The notes under the pieces were generated by a model. That model made no database searches. It saw only the letters and a program-made list of their open reading frames with translations, and was not told the DNA's origin. A DNA stretch of 46,232 nucleotides. Source: a virus. Below, piece by piece: positions 1 through 7,882 of the stretch; the stretch's first letter is position 1, and every line of letters begins with the position of its first letter. The stretch is from positions 1-46,232 of the IMG/VR virus record IMGVR_UViG_3300049927_000099; one strand, given 5' to 3'. A program made the position numbers and the translations under genes.

Positions 1-23
1 CCGGTGACCGGCGCCCGGTCCTC

Positions 24-623
24 GTGACCGGCTACAACGCCCACCCCACCACCGTGCCCGGCGTGTACCGCGCCGCCGCCCGCCTGCTCGTGAAGAACGG
101 ACACCACCAGGGCGACTACCTGCCCGACCCGTTCGACCGGGTGTCGAAGACCCCGCACGCTTCCCGCCCGCTGTCGATCGGCTTCGCACTGCGGTGCGTG
201 GTGGCGGGCAACCCGCACCAGGAGTCGACGCTCGCGGAGGCCGCGATCCGGATCCTTGCGGAGCGGCTGGTCGTGAACGACGAGCTCGGCCCGTACTGGA
301 AGGACTTCGGCTCGGTCGAGTCGCACGTCTCGGCTTGGGGTGACGTCGAGGGGCGGACCGTTGAGAGCGTCGTTGCGGTGCTGGAGGCGGCGGCCGACGC
401 GACGGACGGCCTGACCGCGGCTGATCTGCTGGCGGTGACGGATCTGATCGACCCGACGGGCGGGGCGTGGCGCCGGGCTGAGGGGCATTGGCGGCGCGGT
501 GACCCGCTGTACGTGCTGGATGGTGTGGACGCGGGGTCGTGTGCGGATCTGGTGATGTCCACGGAGCGTGAGTTGTCGGTTCTGTTCGGCGGCCCGCTGG
601 CGCACCGTTCGGTCGCGGCGTGA
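24..623 (+). CDS. DUF6197-like hypothetical protein
   Basis: 199 residues from a GTG. The frame is open to the left edge of the window, so the true start could lie upstream. The N-terminal half (an Ala/Leu-rich helix, a Gly-His-His-Gln-Gly-Asp-Tyr stretch near residues 26-32, then a second helix with Ala-Glu-Ala-Ala-Ile-Arg near 72-77) resembles the DUF6197 family common in Streptomyces and its phages; the function is unknown. No membrane segment or signal peptide is seen. Its stop overlaps the GTG-ATG start of the next gene, so it appears to be the first visible member of the early operon. The family call is from memory of the pattern, not a search. Confidence 0.6.
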   Translation: MTGYNAHPTTVPGVYRAAARLLVKNGHHQGDYLPDPFDRVSKTPHASRPLSIGFALRCVVAGNPHQESTLAEAAIRILAERLVVNDELGPYWKDFGSVESHVSAWGDVEGRTVESVVAVLEAAADATDGLTAADLLAVTDLIDPTGGAWRRAEGHWRRGDPLYVLDGVDAGSCADLVMSTERELSVLFGGPLAHRSVAA

Positions 624-1285
624 TGCCGGCCCGGGAGTTGAACTCCCTCGCTGACGTGATCCTTGCCGCGATGCGGGCTGGTCGGCAGACGGCGATGGGT
701 ATCGCGGTTGCTCTGTCGGATGCGGGTCGTGTGGTGTCTGAGGGTGGGGCGGCTGAGTTGTCCCGGTTGCAGGCGCTGGTGAACGCGCAGCCCGCTGACC
801 TGTCGGTGCCGCAGCTTGAGGCTCTGATCGATGCGGGGAACGGGGCGCTGGCGGACTACTACCACGAGCGAGCGTGTGCCTGCTCGGACTACCCGGCGGG
901 GTGCGCGACGAACCCGGGGTATGCCCGCGCGGCGGGTTTCTGGGACACGGACGCGTTCGCGGTTGGTGCGCCTGCGGTCATCGGTCTGTGGGAGGTGCTG
1001 CGCGCTGCGGACACCGTGGGCGAGGTGGCCGTGCTGAATGCGGCGCTCGCGGAGTCCCGGGAGCGGGCTGCGGAGGCGGCTGGCCGGGTGTCTGCGCTGC
1101 GGGCCCGGAACGCGGAGCTTGAGGCGCAGGTCCTGGCGTCGAGTGCTGCGGCTGAGCAGCGGCACCAGTTGTACGACCCGGCGGAGCCGCCGTTGGCCTG
1201 CCTCGTGACCGGTGACCTGTGCGCGGTTGTGATCGCGGACGCGCTGGCCGACGCGCTGGACGCCCCGCAGGCGGTGACCGGGTGA
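620..1285 (+). CDS. Hypothetical protein with C-terminal coiled coil
   Basis: 221 residues. It begins at a GTG that overlaps the previous stop (ATG at 623 is the alternative). The middle has a Cys-rich patch (Cys-Ala-Cys-Ser-Asp-Tyr, then another Cys) around residues 85-97. Residues 135-180 form an Ala/Glu/Arg/Leu heptad pattern typical of a coiled coil. I recognise no family. Strict overlap with both neighbours marks it as a translationally coupled early gene. Confidence 0.6.
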   Translation: MMPARELNSLADVILAAMRAGRQTAMGIAVALSDAGRVVSEGGAAELSRLQALVNAQPADLSVPQLEALIDAGNGALADYYHERACACSDYPAGCATNPGYARAAGFWDTDAFAVGAPAVIGLWEVLRAADTVGEVAVLNAALAESRERAAEAAGRVSALRARNAELEAQVLASSAAAEQRHQLYDPAEPPLACLVTGDLCAVVIADALADALDAPQAVTG

Positions 1286-1443
1286 TCGCCGAGTTCTACG
1301 GGTGCCTGCTCTACGCCGGGCCCACCGTCCTCGTCGGGCTGATCGCTTCGGATCTGTCGGACCGCCGCTTCCACCGCGCTGATGCTGCCGCGCACACGCC
1401 CCGCCCCACCGTCCGCCCCCGCAAGACCGGAGCCCCGTCATGA
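1282..1443 (+). CDS. Small single-pass membrane protein
   Basis: 53 residues from GTG 1282, whose last two bases lie in the previous gene's TGA. Residues 4-23 are hydrophobic (Phe-Tyr-Gly-Cys-Leu-Leu to Gly-Leu-Ile-Ala), fitting one membrane helix followed by a basic, Pro-rich cytoplasmic tail. The stop overlaps the next ATG (ATGA). A longer frame starts at 1219 but would run deep inside the previous gene, so the overlapping GTG is preferred. Function unknown. Confidence 0.55.
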   Translation: MIAEFYGCLLYAGPTVLVGLIASDLSDRRFHRADAAAHTPRPTVRPRKTGAPS

Positions 1444-1760
1444 GCACAGGACCCGAGCACTACCGCGAGGCGGAGATCCTGATCGCCTTCGCGTTCGAGA
1501 GCAAGGACACCACCTTCGAGGGCCACAACCCGGAGGCGGACCGGTGCATCGCGGCGGCGCAGGTCCACGCAACGCTCGCGCTGGCCGCCGCCACCGTCGG
1601 GCGGCTCGCCGATCGGTACATCGGCGACGGCGACCACATCAACACGTGGCTCGGCGCGGTGAAGCAGACGCCGCCCGCTGACATCGCTGAGCCCGAGCCG
1701 ACGCCCGGGACCCGCAAGGCCCAGCCGAACGCCGTCGAGGGTGGTGCCGTCAATGCGTGA
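1440..1760 (+). CDS. Conserved actinophage hypothetical protein
   Basis: 106 residues, ATG overlapping the upstream stop. The N-terminus (Glu-His-Tyr-Arg-Glu-Ala-Glu, then a helix of Ala-Gln-Val-His-Ala-Thr-Leu-Ala-Leu-Ala-Ala) is a pattern I know from many Streptomyces phage and plasmid proteins of about 100 residues with no assigned role. The C-terminal third is acidic, Pro-rich and probably disordered. It probably acts in the cytoplasm; nothing points to a catalytic site. Confidence 0.65.
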   Translation: MSTGPEHYREAEILIAFAFESKDTTFEGHNPEADRCIAAAQVHATLALAAATVGRLADRYIGDGDHINTWLGAVKQTPPADIAEPEPTPGTRKAQPNAVEGGAVNA

Positions 1761-2127
1761 CCTCAGCCTGACGATCACCCGCAACGCGGACGGCCTCGGC
1801 GCCACCCTCAGGGCAGACCTGATCCGCCGCGACACCCTCGTGCAGCTCGCCCGCGCCCTGCGCAGCGACAACTGGAACCACGTACAGAACGTCCTCGACA
1901 ACCTGATCGACGTCGTGGACGGGCCCCGGGATTCCGAGGGCGCGGAGGTCGACGCCCTGGTCGCGGAGATCGAGGCGGAGGCGGGCATGGAGTCCGCGTC
2001 CGTGGACCTGTCGGCCACCGCCCTGCAGCAGTTGGCGCGGGAGTCCGCTGACGCGGTCAACGGGCTGATCCCGCTGCTCCGCCCGGTCGGTGTGCTGCCG
2101 TCGCAGCGGAACCAGGGTGCGGCATGA
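1753..2127 (+). CDS. Hypothetical protein
   Basis: 124 residues from the ATG at 1753, which overlaps the upstream stop by 8 bases. A GTG at 1741 is in frame but lies further inside the neighbour. The product is mostly alpha-helical by composition, with a basic N-terminal third and an acidic Val-Ala-Glu-Ile-Glu-Ala-Glu-Ala stretch in the middle. No recognisable family. Member of the early operon. Confidence 0.55.
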   Translation: MRDLSLTITRNADGLGATLRADLIRRDTLVQLARALRSDNWNHVQNVLDNLIDVVDGPRDSEGAEVDALVAEIEAEAGMESASVDLSATALQQLARESADAVNGLIPLLRPVGVLPSQRNQGAA

Positions 2128-2765
2128 GGGCCCGCGAGGAGTTGTACGCCGCACTGATGAGCGGCGGCCCCCACAGCCCGGACCGCTCCGAGCAGGCGTC
2201 CGCCCGCATCGACGCCTACCGCGACACGGTACTGAACGGCACCGAGGTCAACCCGTCGCCGCTGGTCATGGACGCGAAGGCGTACCGGTGGCTGGCAGCC
2301 GAGATCGGCAAGACCATGGCCGACCCGAACCGGTGGGACGGTGACGAGTCCGAGCAGGAGATCCTCGCCCGGTATGTCCGCTGGCTCACCGCCGAGCGTG
2401 ACCAGGTCCGCGCCGAGGTGCTCATCGAGGCGGCTGACAAGGCCGACGAGATCTCCTACGCGATGCGTGACGGTGGAGACGACTGGTCCTCACGTGCCGG
2501 GTGGGCGGTCGCAGTTGCGGCTGTCCAACTGCGCCGCATGGCCACCGCCGGGAAGGCCAGCCCTGCCGGGCCGACGGCCACCCAGCCCGCCGCCGACGCC
2601 TGCGCCCGCTGTGGCCGCCCCTTCGACCCGAGAGACCTCAGCTTCGACGGTCACGCCCGCCAGGGCAGCACGCCGTTCTGCCGCCGCTGCGTCGACCGGT
2701 GCCACGAGTCCGAGGACGCCGGGCACGCCTGCCCCGTGTGCCGCCAGGGTGGCGAGGCCCGATGA
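2124..2765 (+). CDS. Hypothetical protein with C-terminal zinc-binding region
   Basis: 213 residues, ATG overlapping the upstream TGA. Residues 1-140 are helical and include an Arg-Tyr-Val-Arg-Trp-Leu stretch. The last 55 residues hold Cys-Ala-Arg-Cys-Gly, then Cys-Arg-Arg-Cys and Cys-Pro-Val-Cys, three CxxC pairs fitting a treble-clef or RING-like zinc site. Such tails occur in several Streptomyces phage early proteins. No enzymatic motif seen; a DNA- or protein-binding role is inference. Confidence 0.6.
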   Translation: MRAREELYAALMSGGPHSPDRSEQASARIDAYRDTVLNGTEVNPSPLVMDAKAYRWLAAEIGKTMADPNRWDGDESEQEILARYVRWLTAERDQVRAEVLIEAADKADEISYAMRDGGDDWSSRAGWAVAVAAVQLRRMATAGKASPAGPTATQPAADACARCGRPFDPRDLSFDGHARQGSTPFCRRCVDRCHESEDAGHACPVCRQGGEAR

Positions 2766-3037
2766 CCGCCGCCCCCTGCACATGCGACCAGCCCGGCGCC
2801 GACCCGTACGCCTGCGAGGCCGAACCCGAGGACTGCGCGGCCTACTACTCCGAGCTCAACCCGCACCTCGGCGCCCGGTCTGTAAACGAGCGCAGCGCCG
2901 AGGTCTCCCGCGTCTGCCCCGTCTGCAACTGGCGCACCTCCGTCTGGCACGTCGACGACGGGTCCGCGGAGGAAGAGCTGCACGGCCACGTGAAGCGCGT
3001 CCACGACGGCAGCTACGAGAAGGCGAGCACCGCATGA
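2762..3037 (+). CDS. C2H2-like zinc-finger protein
   Basis: 91 residues from ATG 2762, overlapping the previous stop by four bases. The C-terminal half carries Cys-Pro-Val-Cys followed after about 22 residues by His-Gly-His-Val-Lys-Arg-Val-His, a spacing compatible with a C2H2 finger. The N-terminal half has a second Cys cluster (Cys-Thr-Cys, Cys, Cys) in an acidic context. Probably a small DNA- or protein-binding factor; exact role unknown. Confidence 0.6.
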   Translation: MTAAPCTCDQPGADPYACEAEPEDCAAYYSELNPHLGARSVNERSAEVSRVCPVCNWRTSVWHVDDGSAEEELHGHVKRVHDGSYEKASTA

Positions 3038-3366
3038 CCGACATCTCCCACGCCCGCCCCGCAGTCCGGGACCTGACCAAGCTCCTCCGCACCCGCCGCA
3101 CCTACGGTCGCCCCTGCTACATCAAGCGCAACACCCGGCACGCCGCGCTCATCGTGCCGCACCTGCGCGACGGAGTGACCGGCCCGTACTCGTGGCTGCG
3201 GACCTTTCACCGCGCGACCATCGACGACGCACTCCAGCAGGGCTTCGTGATCCTCGGCGGGCTCGGCCCGGTCCCGGAGCACGACGCCGCGTTGGGCGCC
3301 TGGTACGGGGACATGGGACACCAGGGGCGCACCATCGCCCTGCCGCTGCGAGGCGGTGCCCGATGA
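3034..3366 (+). CDS. Hypothetical protein
   Basis: 110 residues, ATG overlapping the upstream stop. The product is basic at its N-terminus (Lys-Leu-Leu-Arg-Thr-Arg-Arg) and has no obvious membrane or metal site. It directly precedes the nuclease gene with another 4-base overlap, so it is co-expressed with the recombination genes. No family recognised. Confidence 0.5.
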   Translation: MTDISHARPAVRDLTKLLRTRRTYGRPCYIKRNTRHAALIVPHLRDGVTGPYSWLRTFHRATIDDALQQGFVILGGLGPVPEHDAALGAWYGDMGHQGRTIALPLRGGAR

Positions 3367-4280
3367 CCGACACCGTGCAGGCCGGGGCACCAGCCCCGGC
3401 CGCCGGCCGCCGCCGCAAGGCCGCCGCCCCCGCACCCACCGGCACCGACCGCATCCCCCAACCCTCCGCCGGCTGGTACCGCATCCCCGGCACCGACACC
3501 AAACTCCGCCGCGTCACCACCATCCTCGGCCAAGGCTTCCCCAAGCCACAGCTCGTGTTCTGGGCAGCGAACATCACCGCCGCCGCCGCGTTCGAGACCC
3601 TCCCCACCCTTGTAAGCGCCTCGCTGTGGCCCGCCGAACGGGAAGCCGCCTACGACTGGCTCCGCAAGGGTCACATCCGGAAGAAGGAAGAGCGCGGCGA
3701 CATCGGCCGCGCCGTCCACGACCTCGTCGAGGCCCACGTGCTGGGCACCCCGGTGCCGGAGGAGCTCCTCAACGACGAGGAGATGGCCCCGTTCCTGGAG
3801 AACTTCCTCCGCTTCGTCAAGGAGTGGCAGATCACCTTCGAGGCATCGGAGATGACCGTCGGGAACCTGACCGACGGGTGGGCGGGGAAGCTCGACTACC
3901 TCTTCCGATCCCCGCTCATCGCCCGCCTGCTCAAGGTCGCCGCGGACACGCTGTTCATCGGCGACACGAAGACCGGCGGGGAGCTCGACGAGAAGGGCGT
4001 GTACCCGGAGGCCGGCGCGCAGATGGCTGCGTACCGGCGGGCTGAGGTGGCGTGGCTGCGGGACGGATCGCAGATCAAGATGCCCGCCATCCACCCGGTG
4101 GGGATCGTGCTTCACCTGCGGCCGGAGGGATACCGGCCGATGCCGCTGCTGTGCGGTGACGACGTGTACGAGGTGTTCCTCCACGTCAAGCAGGTCGCCG
4201 AGTTCCAGCGGGTGCTGTCCAAAACCATCGTCGGCGAGGCCCTGAGCCTGCCCGCCACCACCGAGGAGAGGGCCGCCTGA
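3363..4280 (+). CDS. RecB-like PD-(D/E)XK exonuclease
   Basis: 305 residues. The nuclease core is visible: Gly-Arg-Ala-Val-His-Asp-Leu (His119), Gly-Lys-Leu-Asp (Asp178), Gly-Asp-Thr-Lys-Thr-Gly (Asp201, Lys203) and Gln-Met-Ala-Ala-Tyr (Gln220, Tyr224). That is the order of the Cas4/RecB branch of the PD-(D/E)XK superfamily, which resects DNA ends with Mg2+. Residues 1-30 are Ala/Pro/Arg-rich and probably disordered. In phages such genes supply a 5'-3' exonuclease for recombination, usually beside an annealing protein; here the next gene is the phiC31 gp3-like protein. The start is the ATG overlapping the previous stop. Confidence 0.82.
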   Translation: MTDTVQAGAPAPAAGRRRKAAAPAPTGTDRIPQPSAGWYRIPGTDTKLRRVTTILGQGFPKPQLVFWAANITAAAAFETLPTLVSASLWPAEREAAYDWLRKGHIRKKEERGDIGRAVHDLVEAHVLGTPVPEELLNDEEMAPFLENFLRFVKEWQITFEASEMTVGNLTDGWAGKLDYLFRSPLIARLLKVAADTLFIGDTKTGGELDEKGVYPEAGAQMAAYRRAEVAWLRDGSQIKMPAIHPVGIVLHLRPEGYRPMPLLCGDDVYEVFLHVKQVAEFQRVLSKTIVGEALSLPATTEERAA

Positions 4281-5428
4281 TGCCCATCATCGATCTTCAA
4301 ATGCGGATGCGGCAGCTCGGAGAAATCCGCATCGGCCACGCCGTGAAGACCGGCCGGACCAGCGAGAAGACCGGCAAGGAGATCCTCCGCCCGGCCAAGC
4401 TGAACGCCTTCCGCTTCACCAGTTCCTCCCGCGAGATCCTCACCAGCGTCGCCACCCTGTACGGCGGCGAAGTCCAGCCGTGGACGCCCGCCAACGGCGG
4501 CCCCACCGAGTTCGAGGTGTACTCCAAGGCCGCCCGACTGCCGGTCCTCATCCCCCCGCGCGACGCGGTGTCCCAGTGGTACGAGCACTACTCCGGTTCC
4601 AAGTGCGTGCGCCGCTGCGACGGACAGACCGAGCACAAGAGCGACAAGCCGTGCATGTGCAACCCGGAGAAGCGCACCTGCAAGATGACGACCCGCGTCA
4701 ACATCATGCTGCGCGACGTCCCGGCCCTCGGGCAGTGGCTGCTGATCTCCAAGGGCTACTACGCCGGCGTGACCCTGCCGCCCGCGGCTGAACTCCTGGC
4801 GCAGGTCGGCGGTTACGTCGCCGGCTGGCTCGGCATGGAAGAGAAGCTCGTCGTGCTTGACGAGGGCCCAGCCCGCTTCATGATTCCTACGCTCGATGTT
4901 GAGATCACGCCCGCCGAGTTGATGGCCGGGAAGATCACCGGCGCCCCGGCGGTCACGAAGGGCGAGGAGCGGGCTGCGATCACCGCGGGCACCGCAACCG
5001 CGGCGCCGGCGGCCGGGCCGCGGCGGGACTACCTCGTGGAGGCGAAGCAGGCCGCGACGCAGGCGGAAGTACTCGCCCTGTTCACGGCCGCGAAGAACGA
5101 GGGCGCGCCGCTGGCCTACCAGGAGCAGCTCAAAGCCATCGGCCTCACCAAGCCGGCCGCCCCCGAACAGGCTGGGCCGATCGAGAACCACCCCGAACAG
5201 CCGGACGCCACTGGGCGCGACGAGGTCCACGAAGCGGAGATCGTCGAAGAGGACGACATCACCGACGCCTGGTTCCAGGTCGTAGCCGCCGCCGGCGCAC
5301 GCGGCTGGTCAGGCCCGGACGTCGAGCAGAAGTTCGCCGCCGCCCATGGCGGGCTGATGCCGGCCACCTCCAGCCCCGCACAGCTCCGTGCCTTCGCCGT
5401 GAAGATCAAGGCCGGTGAGGTCCAGTGA
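4280..5428 (+). CDS. phiC31 gp3-like protein (recombination directionality factor family)
   Basis: 382 residues. The N-terminus (Met-Pro-Ile-Ile-Asp-Leu-Gln, a Gly-Glu-Ile-Arg-Ile-Gly motif, then Arg-Pro-Ala-Lys-Leu near 37-41) matches the family of phiC31 Gp3, the recombination directionality factor that turns the serine integrase from integration to excision. A zinc site is likely from Cys109, Cys113, Cys125, Cys127 and Cys134. The C-terminal third is Ala/Glu-rich and ends in a helical domain. Members are widespread in actinophages, often without a demonstrated excision role and always among DNA-metabolism genes, so the RDF function here is inferred. The gene sits directly behind the exonuclease, a slot normally filled by a single-strand annealing protein. 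Confidence 0.75.
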   Translation: MPIIDLQMRMRQLGEIRIGHAVKTGRTSEKTGKEILRPAKLNAFRFTSSSREILTSVATLYGGEVQPWTPANGGPTEFEVYSKAARLPVLIPPRDAVSQWYEHYSGSKCVRRCDGQTEHKSDKPCMCNPEKRTCKMTTRVNIMLRDVPALGQWLLISKGYYAGVTLPPAAELLAQVGGYVAGWLGMEEKLVVLDEGPARFMIPTLDVEITPAELMAGKITGAPAVTKGEERAAITAGTATAAPAAGPRRDYLVEAKQAATQAEVLALFTAAKNEGAPLAYQEQLKAIGLTKPAAPEQAGPIENHPEQPDATGRDEVHEAEIVEEDDITDAWFQVVAAAGARGWSGPDVEQKFAAAHGGLMPATSSPAQLRAFAVKIKAGEVQ

Positions 5429-6252
5429 GCTGGCACCTGGAACCCATGCTGAGCGTGGACACCGAGACGACCGGCGTGGACGTCGAGGCCGCCCGCGTCG
5501 TGTCGGCCGCCGCGATCCTCGTCAACTCCGGCGGGGCGAAGGCCCGCACGTGGCTCGCCGACCCGGGCGTCGAGATCCCCGAGGGCGCGACCGCAGTGCA
5601 CGGCATCACCACCGAGCACGCCCGCGCGGAGGGCGCCCCAGCGGCGGCCGTCGTCGAGGAGATCGTCACCGCTCTCGCCGAGGCCGTCACCGCAGGCATC
5701 CCGCTCGTCGGCCACAACGTGGTCTACGACCTCACGATCATCGACCGGGAGGCCCGCCGCCACCTCGGCACCGGACTCCTCGACGTGTTCGGGCAGCACG
5801 CACAGCTCGCCGTCATCGACACGATGGTCCTCGACCGGTACACCGCCCCGTTCCGGCGCCGCGTGTCCGAGACACAGGGCCCGTACCAACTGCGGACCAC
5901 CGCCGAGACGTACGGGTTCGAGTGGGACGACGAGGCCGCGCACGGCGCCAAGTACGACGCGCTGATGGCCGCCCGCATCGCCTGGAAGATCGGCGCGATC
6001 GCCGCGGCGCCGCGCGCCAGCCGGCCGGAGTGGGTCCAGAAGCTGCGCACCAACCGGTTCGGCGCGCTGTCCGGGATGACCGTGATGGAGCTGCACCAGT
6101 CGCAGATCTTGTGGGCGGCGGAGGACGCGGCCGGGTTCCAGCAGTGGCTGAGGACGAAGGCCCCGGACGGCAAGCGTGACCCGGCCGCCGTCATCGACGG
6201 GACGTGGCCGCTGCGCCCGCTCCCGGTCCCCGCCGAGGAGGCGACCGTCTGA
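5425..6252 (+). CDS. DnaQ-like DEDDh 3'-5' exonuclease
   Basis: 275 residues from a GTG overlapping the gp3-like gene's stop. The DEDDh catalytic set is complete: Ser-Val-Asp-Thr-Glu-Thr-Thr-Gly (Asp12, Glu14), Gly-His-Asn-Val-Val-Tyr-Asp (Asp102), and His-Gly-Ala-Lys-Tyr-Asp (His173, Asp178). It should trim 3' ends of DNA or RNA with two metal ions, as DNA polymerase III epsilon does. The C-terminal 85 residues fall outside the fold and contain a Met-Glu-Leu-His-Gln-Ser-Gln helix seen in phage homologues. No polymerase is encoded nearby, so it may proofread or process ends for the host enzyme. Confidence 0.85.
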   Translation: MSWHLEPMLSVDTETTGVDVEAARVVSAAAILVNSGGAKARTWLADPGVEIPEGATAVHGITTEHARAEGAPAAAVVEEIVTALAEAVTAGIPLVGHNVVYDLTIIDREARRHLGTGLLDVFGQHAQLAVIDTMVLDRYTAPFRRRVSETQGPYQLRTTAETYGFEWDDEAAHGAKYDALMAARIAWKIGAIAAAPRASRPEWVQKLRTNRFGALSGMTVMELHQSQILWAAEDAAGFQQWLRTKAPDGKRDPAAVIDGTWPLRPLPVPAEEATV

Positions 6253-6608
6253 TGGACACCCGCCGTGAACTCCGCCGCCAGCTCGTCGTGGCCGTGGCCC
6301 GCACCGTCAAGGCCGAAGAGAAGCAGACCGAAGCGGAAGCCGCCCGTGACACCGCCCTCGGCAACGAACAGCGCATGGCCGGGCAGCTCTCCGAGGTCCG
6401 CGAGGAACTGGCCGCACTCCGCAAGACCGGCACGGACACCGACGCGTGGGCTGAGGAGCGGCAGGATCTCCGCCGCCGCCTGCTCCTCGCCAACACCGCG
6501 CGGGAGCGGCTCACCCGGCAGCTGGAGCAGCTGCAGGCCGCGAATGAGGCGCTGAACGAGGTCGCCCGTGCCCGCACCGAGCACGACGAGGAGGCGATGA
6601 CCGCGTGA
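6252..6608 (+). CDS. Coiled-coil hypothetical protein
   Basis: 118 residues, ATG overlapping the exonuclease stop. Almost the entire sequence is Ala/Glu/Arg/Leu/Gln with heptad spacing, so a long parallel coiled coil is likely. No Cys, no membrane helix. It could be an oligomeric scaffold for neighbouring DNA enzymes, but that is a guess. Confidence 0.55.
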   Translation: MDTRRELRRQLVVAVARTVKAEEKQTEAEAARDTALGNEQRMAGQLSEVREELAALRKTGTDTDAWAEERQDLRRRLLLANTARERLTRQLEQLQAANEALNEVARARTEHDEEAMTA

Positions 6609-6874
6609 TGCCGCACCTCAGCACCGTGCAGTCCGGGCTCGCGCTCGCGTCGTTGGGTGGCGGCGCGGTGTTCCTCGTCGTCGCTTCGGTCCTCACCGGC
6701 CGGCACCACCGCCCCGCCCCGGCCGGACCCGTCACACCGCCGGCCGACGACCTGGTGTGGCTGGCCTGCCACAACATCGCGTGCGCCGCCCACATGGCGA
6801 CACCCCACACCCCCGACGACCAGGGCACCGCGAAGTGCACCCGGTGCGGGCAGATCCGATCGGACCACCAGTGA
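6605..6874 (+). CDS. Small membrane protein with zinc ribbon
   Basis: 89 residues; GTG 6605 or the adjacent ATG 6608 is the start. Residues 10-31 form a Gly/Ala/Leu/Val membrane helix. The remainder has Cys-His-Asn-Ile-Ala-Cys and, 20 residues on, Cys-Thr-Arg-Cys-Gly, a zinc-ribbon arrangement. It would place a small metal-binding domain at the membrane. Function unknown. Confidence 0.55.
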   Translation: MMPHLSTVQSGLALASLGGGAVFLVVASVLTGRHHRPAPAGPVTPPADDLVWLACHNIACAAHMATPHTPDDQGTAKCTRCGQIRSDHQ

Positions 6875-7182
6875 CCGACCTGACCGCGGAACAAACCGCC
6901 GAGCTGGTGCCGCTCGCCCGCTCCATCGCCGACACCATCCGCACCACCCGCGTCGCATGGGGCGACGTCGACGGGCTCGCGTCCGCCATCGCCGTGGCGG
7001 TGGCCGTGTATATGGGCCCGCTGGTCGGTCCCGTGCCCGCCGAGATGACCGCGCTCCGCGAGCAGGTCGAGCAGGCCCGCCGCGTCGCGGTCGCCTTGGA
7101 GCAGGAGAACGCCGAGGCGCTCCGGCTGCTGGAGACCGGCCGGCCGGACAAGGCCCACGCACTCCTGGCAGGTGAACTGTGA
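6871..7182 (+). CDS. Hypothetical protein with C-terminal coiled coil
   Basis: 103 residues from GTG 6871 (overlap GTGA with the previous stop). An N-terminal helical part contains Leu-Ala-Arg-Ser-Ile-Ala-Asp-Thr-Ile-Arg; a short hydrophobic Ala/Val segment follows near residues 37-50; the last 50 residues have Glu/Gln/Arg/Leu heptads. No family recognised. It is coupled to the resolvase gene. Confidence 0.5.
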   Translation: MTDLTAEQTAELVPLARSIADTIRTTRVAWGDVDGLASAIAVAVAVYMGPLVGPVPAEMTALREQVEQARRVAVALEQENAEALRLLETGRPDKAHALLAGEL

Positions 7183-7643
7183 CCGCCGTCAGCGACCTCT
7201 TCGCACCCGTCGCCGGCTTCCCCCTCGCGGGCAGCGTCCGGCCCCTCACGGTCACGCTCCCCGCCGGCCTGGAGCTGATCAACTCCAACCAGCGGCCCCA
7301 CCACTACAAGAAGGCCAAGCTCACCGCAGCCATCCGGGGCGCCGCGATGGAGGCCGTCACCGAGGACCCGATGTGGCGGGCGCTGCTCACCGCGGCGAAC
7401 CCCGGCCCCGTCTTCCAACGGGTGCACATCATCGGTGTCTTCCACCCCCGCACCCGCCGCCGGGCCGACCCCGCGAACTGGTACCCGTCGTTCAAAGCTG
7501 CGGTCGACGGGCTCGTCGACGCCGGGCTCCTCGACGACGACGACCACACCCGGCTCATCGGGCCGGACATGCGGATCGGCGACGTCGTCAAGGGCGGGCA
7601 GATCGTCCTCCACATCCGCGAACTCCCGGCGGTAGCCCGGTGA
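7179..7643 (+). CDS. RusA-like Holliday junction resolvase
   Basis: 154 residues. The RusA signature is clear: Asn-Ser-Asn-Gln-Arg-Pro-His-His near residues 33-40, then Arg-Arg-Ala-Asp-Pro-Ala-Asn-Trp (Asp97), a Lys-Ala-Ala-Val-Asp-Gly-Leu-Val-Asp-Ala-Gly helix (Asp110, Asp114) and Asp-Asp-Asp-Asp-His at 119-123. RusA dimers cut four-way DNA junctions symmetrically with Mg2+. The usual Asp-x-Asp pair is Asp-Pro-Ala here, so one acidic ligand is replaced; I recall similar Ala variants in actinophage homologues. It would resolve branched DNA before packaging. Confidence 0.8.
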   Translation: MTAVSDLFAPVAGFPLAGSVRPLTVTLPAGLELINSNQRPHHYKKAKLTAAIRGAAMEAVTEDPMWRALLTAANPGPVFQRVHIIGVFHPRTRRRADPANWYPSFKAAVDGLVDAGLLDDDDHTRLIGPDMRIGDVVKGGQIVLHIRELPAVAR

Positions 7644-7882
7644 CCGCCGCCCGGCAGGAGATCCGCGCCGCCCTGCGCATCGACTGCGGCGACGGGCGAG
7701 AGACAGGCCCCGGCACCTTCACCTACCGCCGACCGCCGCGCGCGAAGTACGAGTGCCTGCGCTGCCGGACCGAGGAAGGCCCCGTCACCGGTGCTGCCGC
7801 GGTCAAGGACTTCGTCGCCACCATCCGCGCCCGCCACGCCGCCACCTGCACCGCGCGCCAGACCGAAAGGAAAGCCGCATGA
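7640..7882 (+). CDS. Small zinc-finger protein
   Basis: 80 residues from GTG 7640. Cys-Leu-Arg-Cys near residue 40 and His-Ala-Ala-Thr-Cys near 68 make a CxxC...HxxxC finger. The rest is basic. It lies between the RusA-like gene and another small Cys protein in an overlapping chain. Probably binds nucleic acid; unproven. Confidence 0.5.
   Translation: MTAARQEIRAALRIDCGDGRETGPGTFTYRRPPRAKYECLRCRTEEGPVTGAAAVKDFVATIRARHAATCTARQTERKAA

Noticed and set aside
116-1447. Long minus-strand open frame of 443 codons over the first early genes
   Set aside because: Arg/Pro/His-rich composition typical of an antisense frame in GC-rich DNA, and the plus-strand genes overlap stop-to-start over the same stretch with normal proteins.
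3207-4184. 325-codon minus-strand frame over the RecB-like gene, and similar long antisense frames at 7967-9376, 9614-11395, 22096-24306 and 30333-32087
   Set aside because: Each is the mirror of a well-identified plus-strand gene, with low-complexity Val/Gly/His/Arg content and no ribosome binding site.
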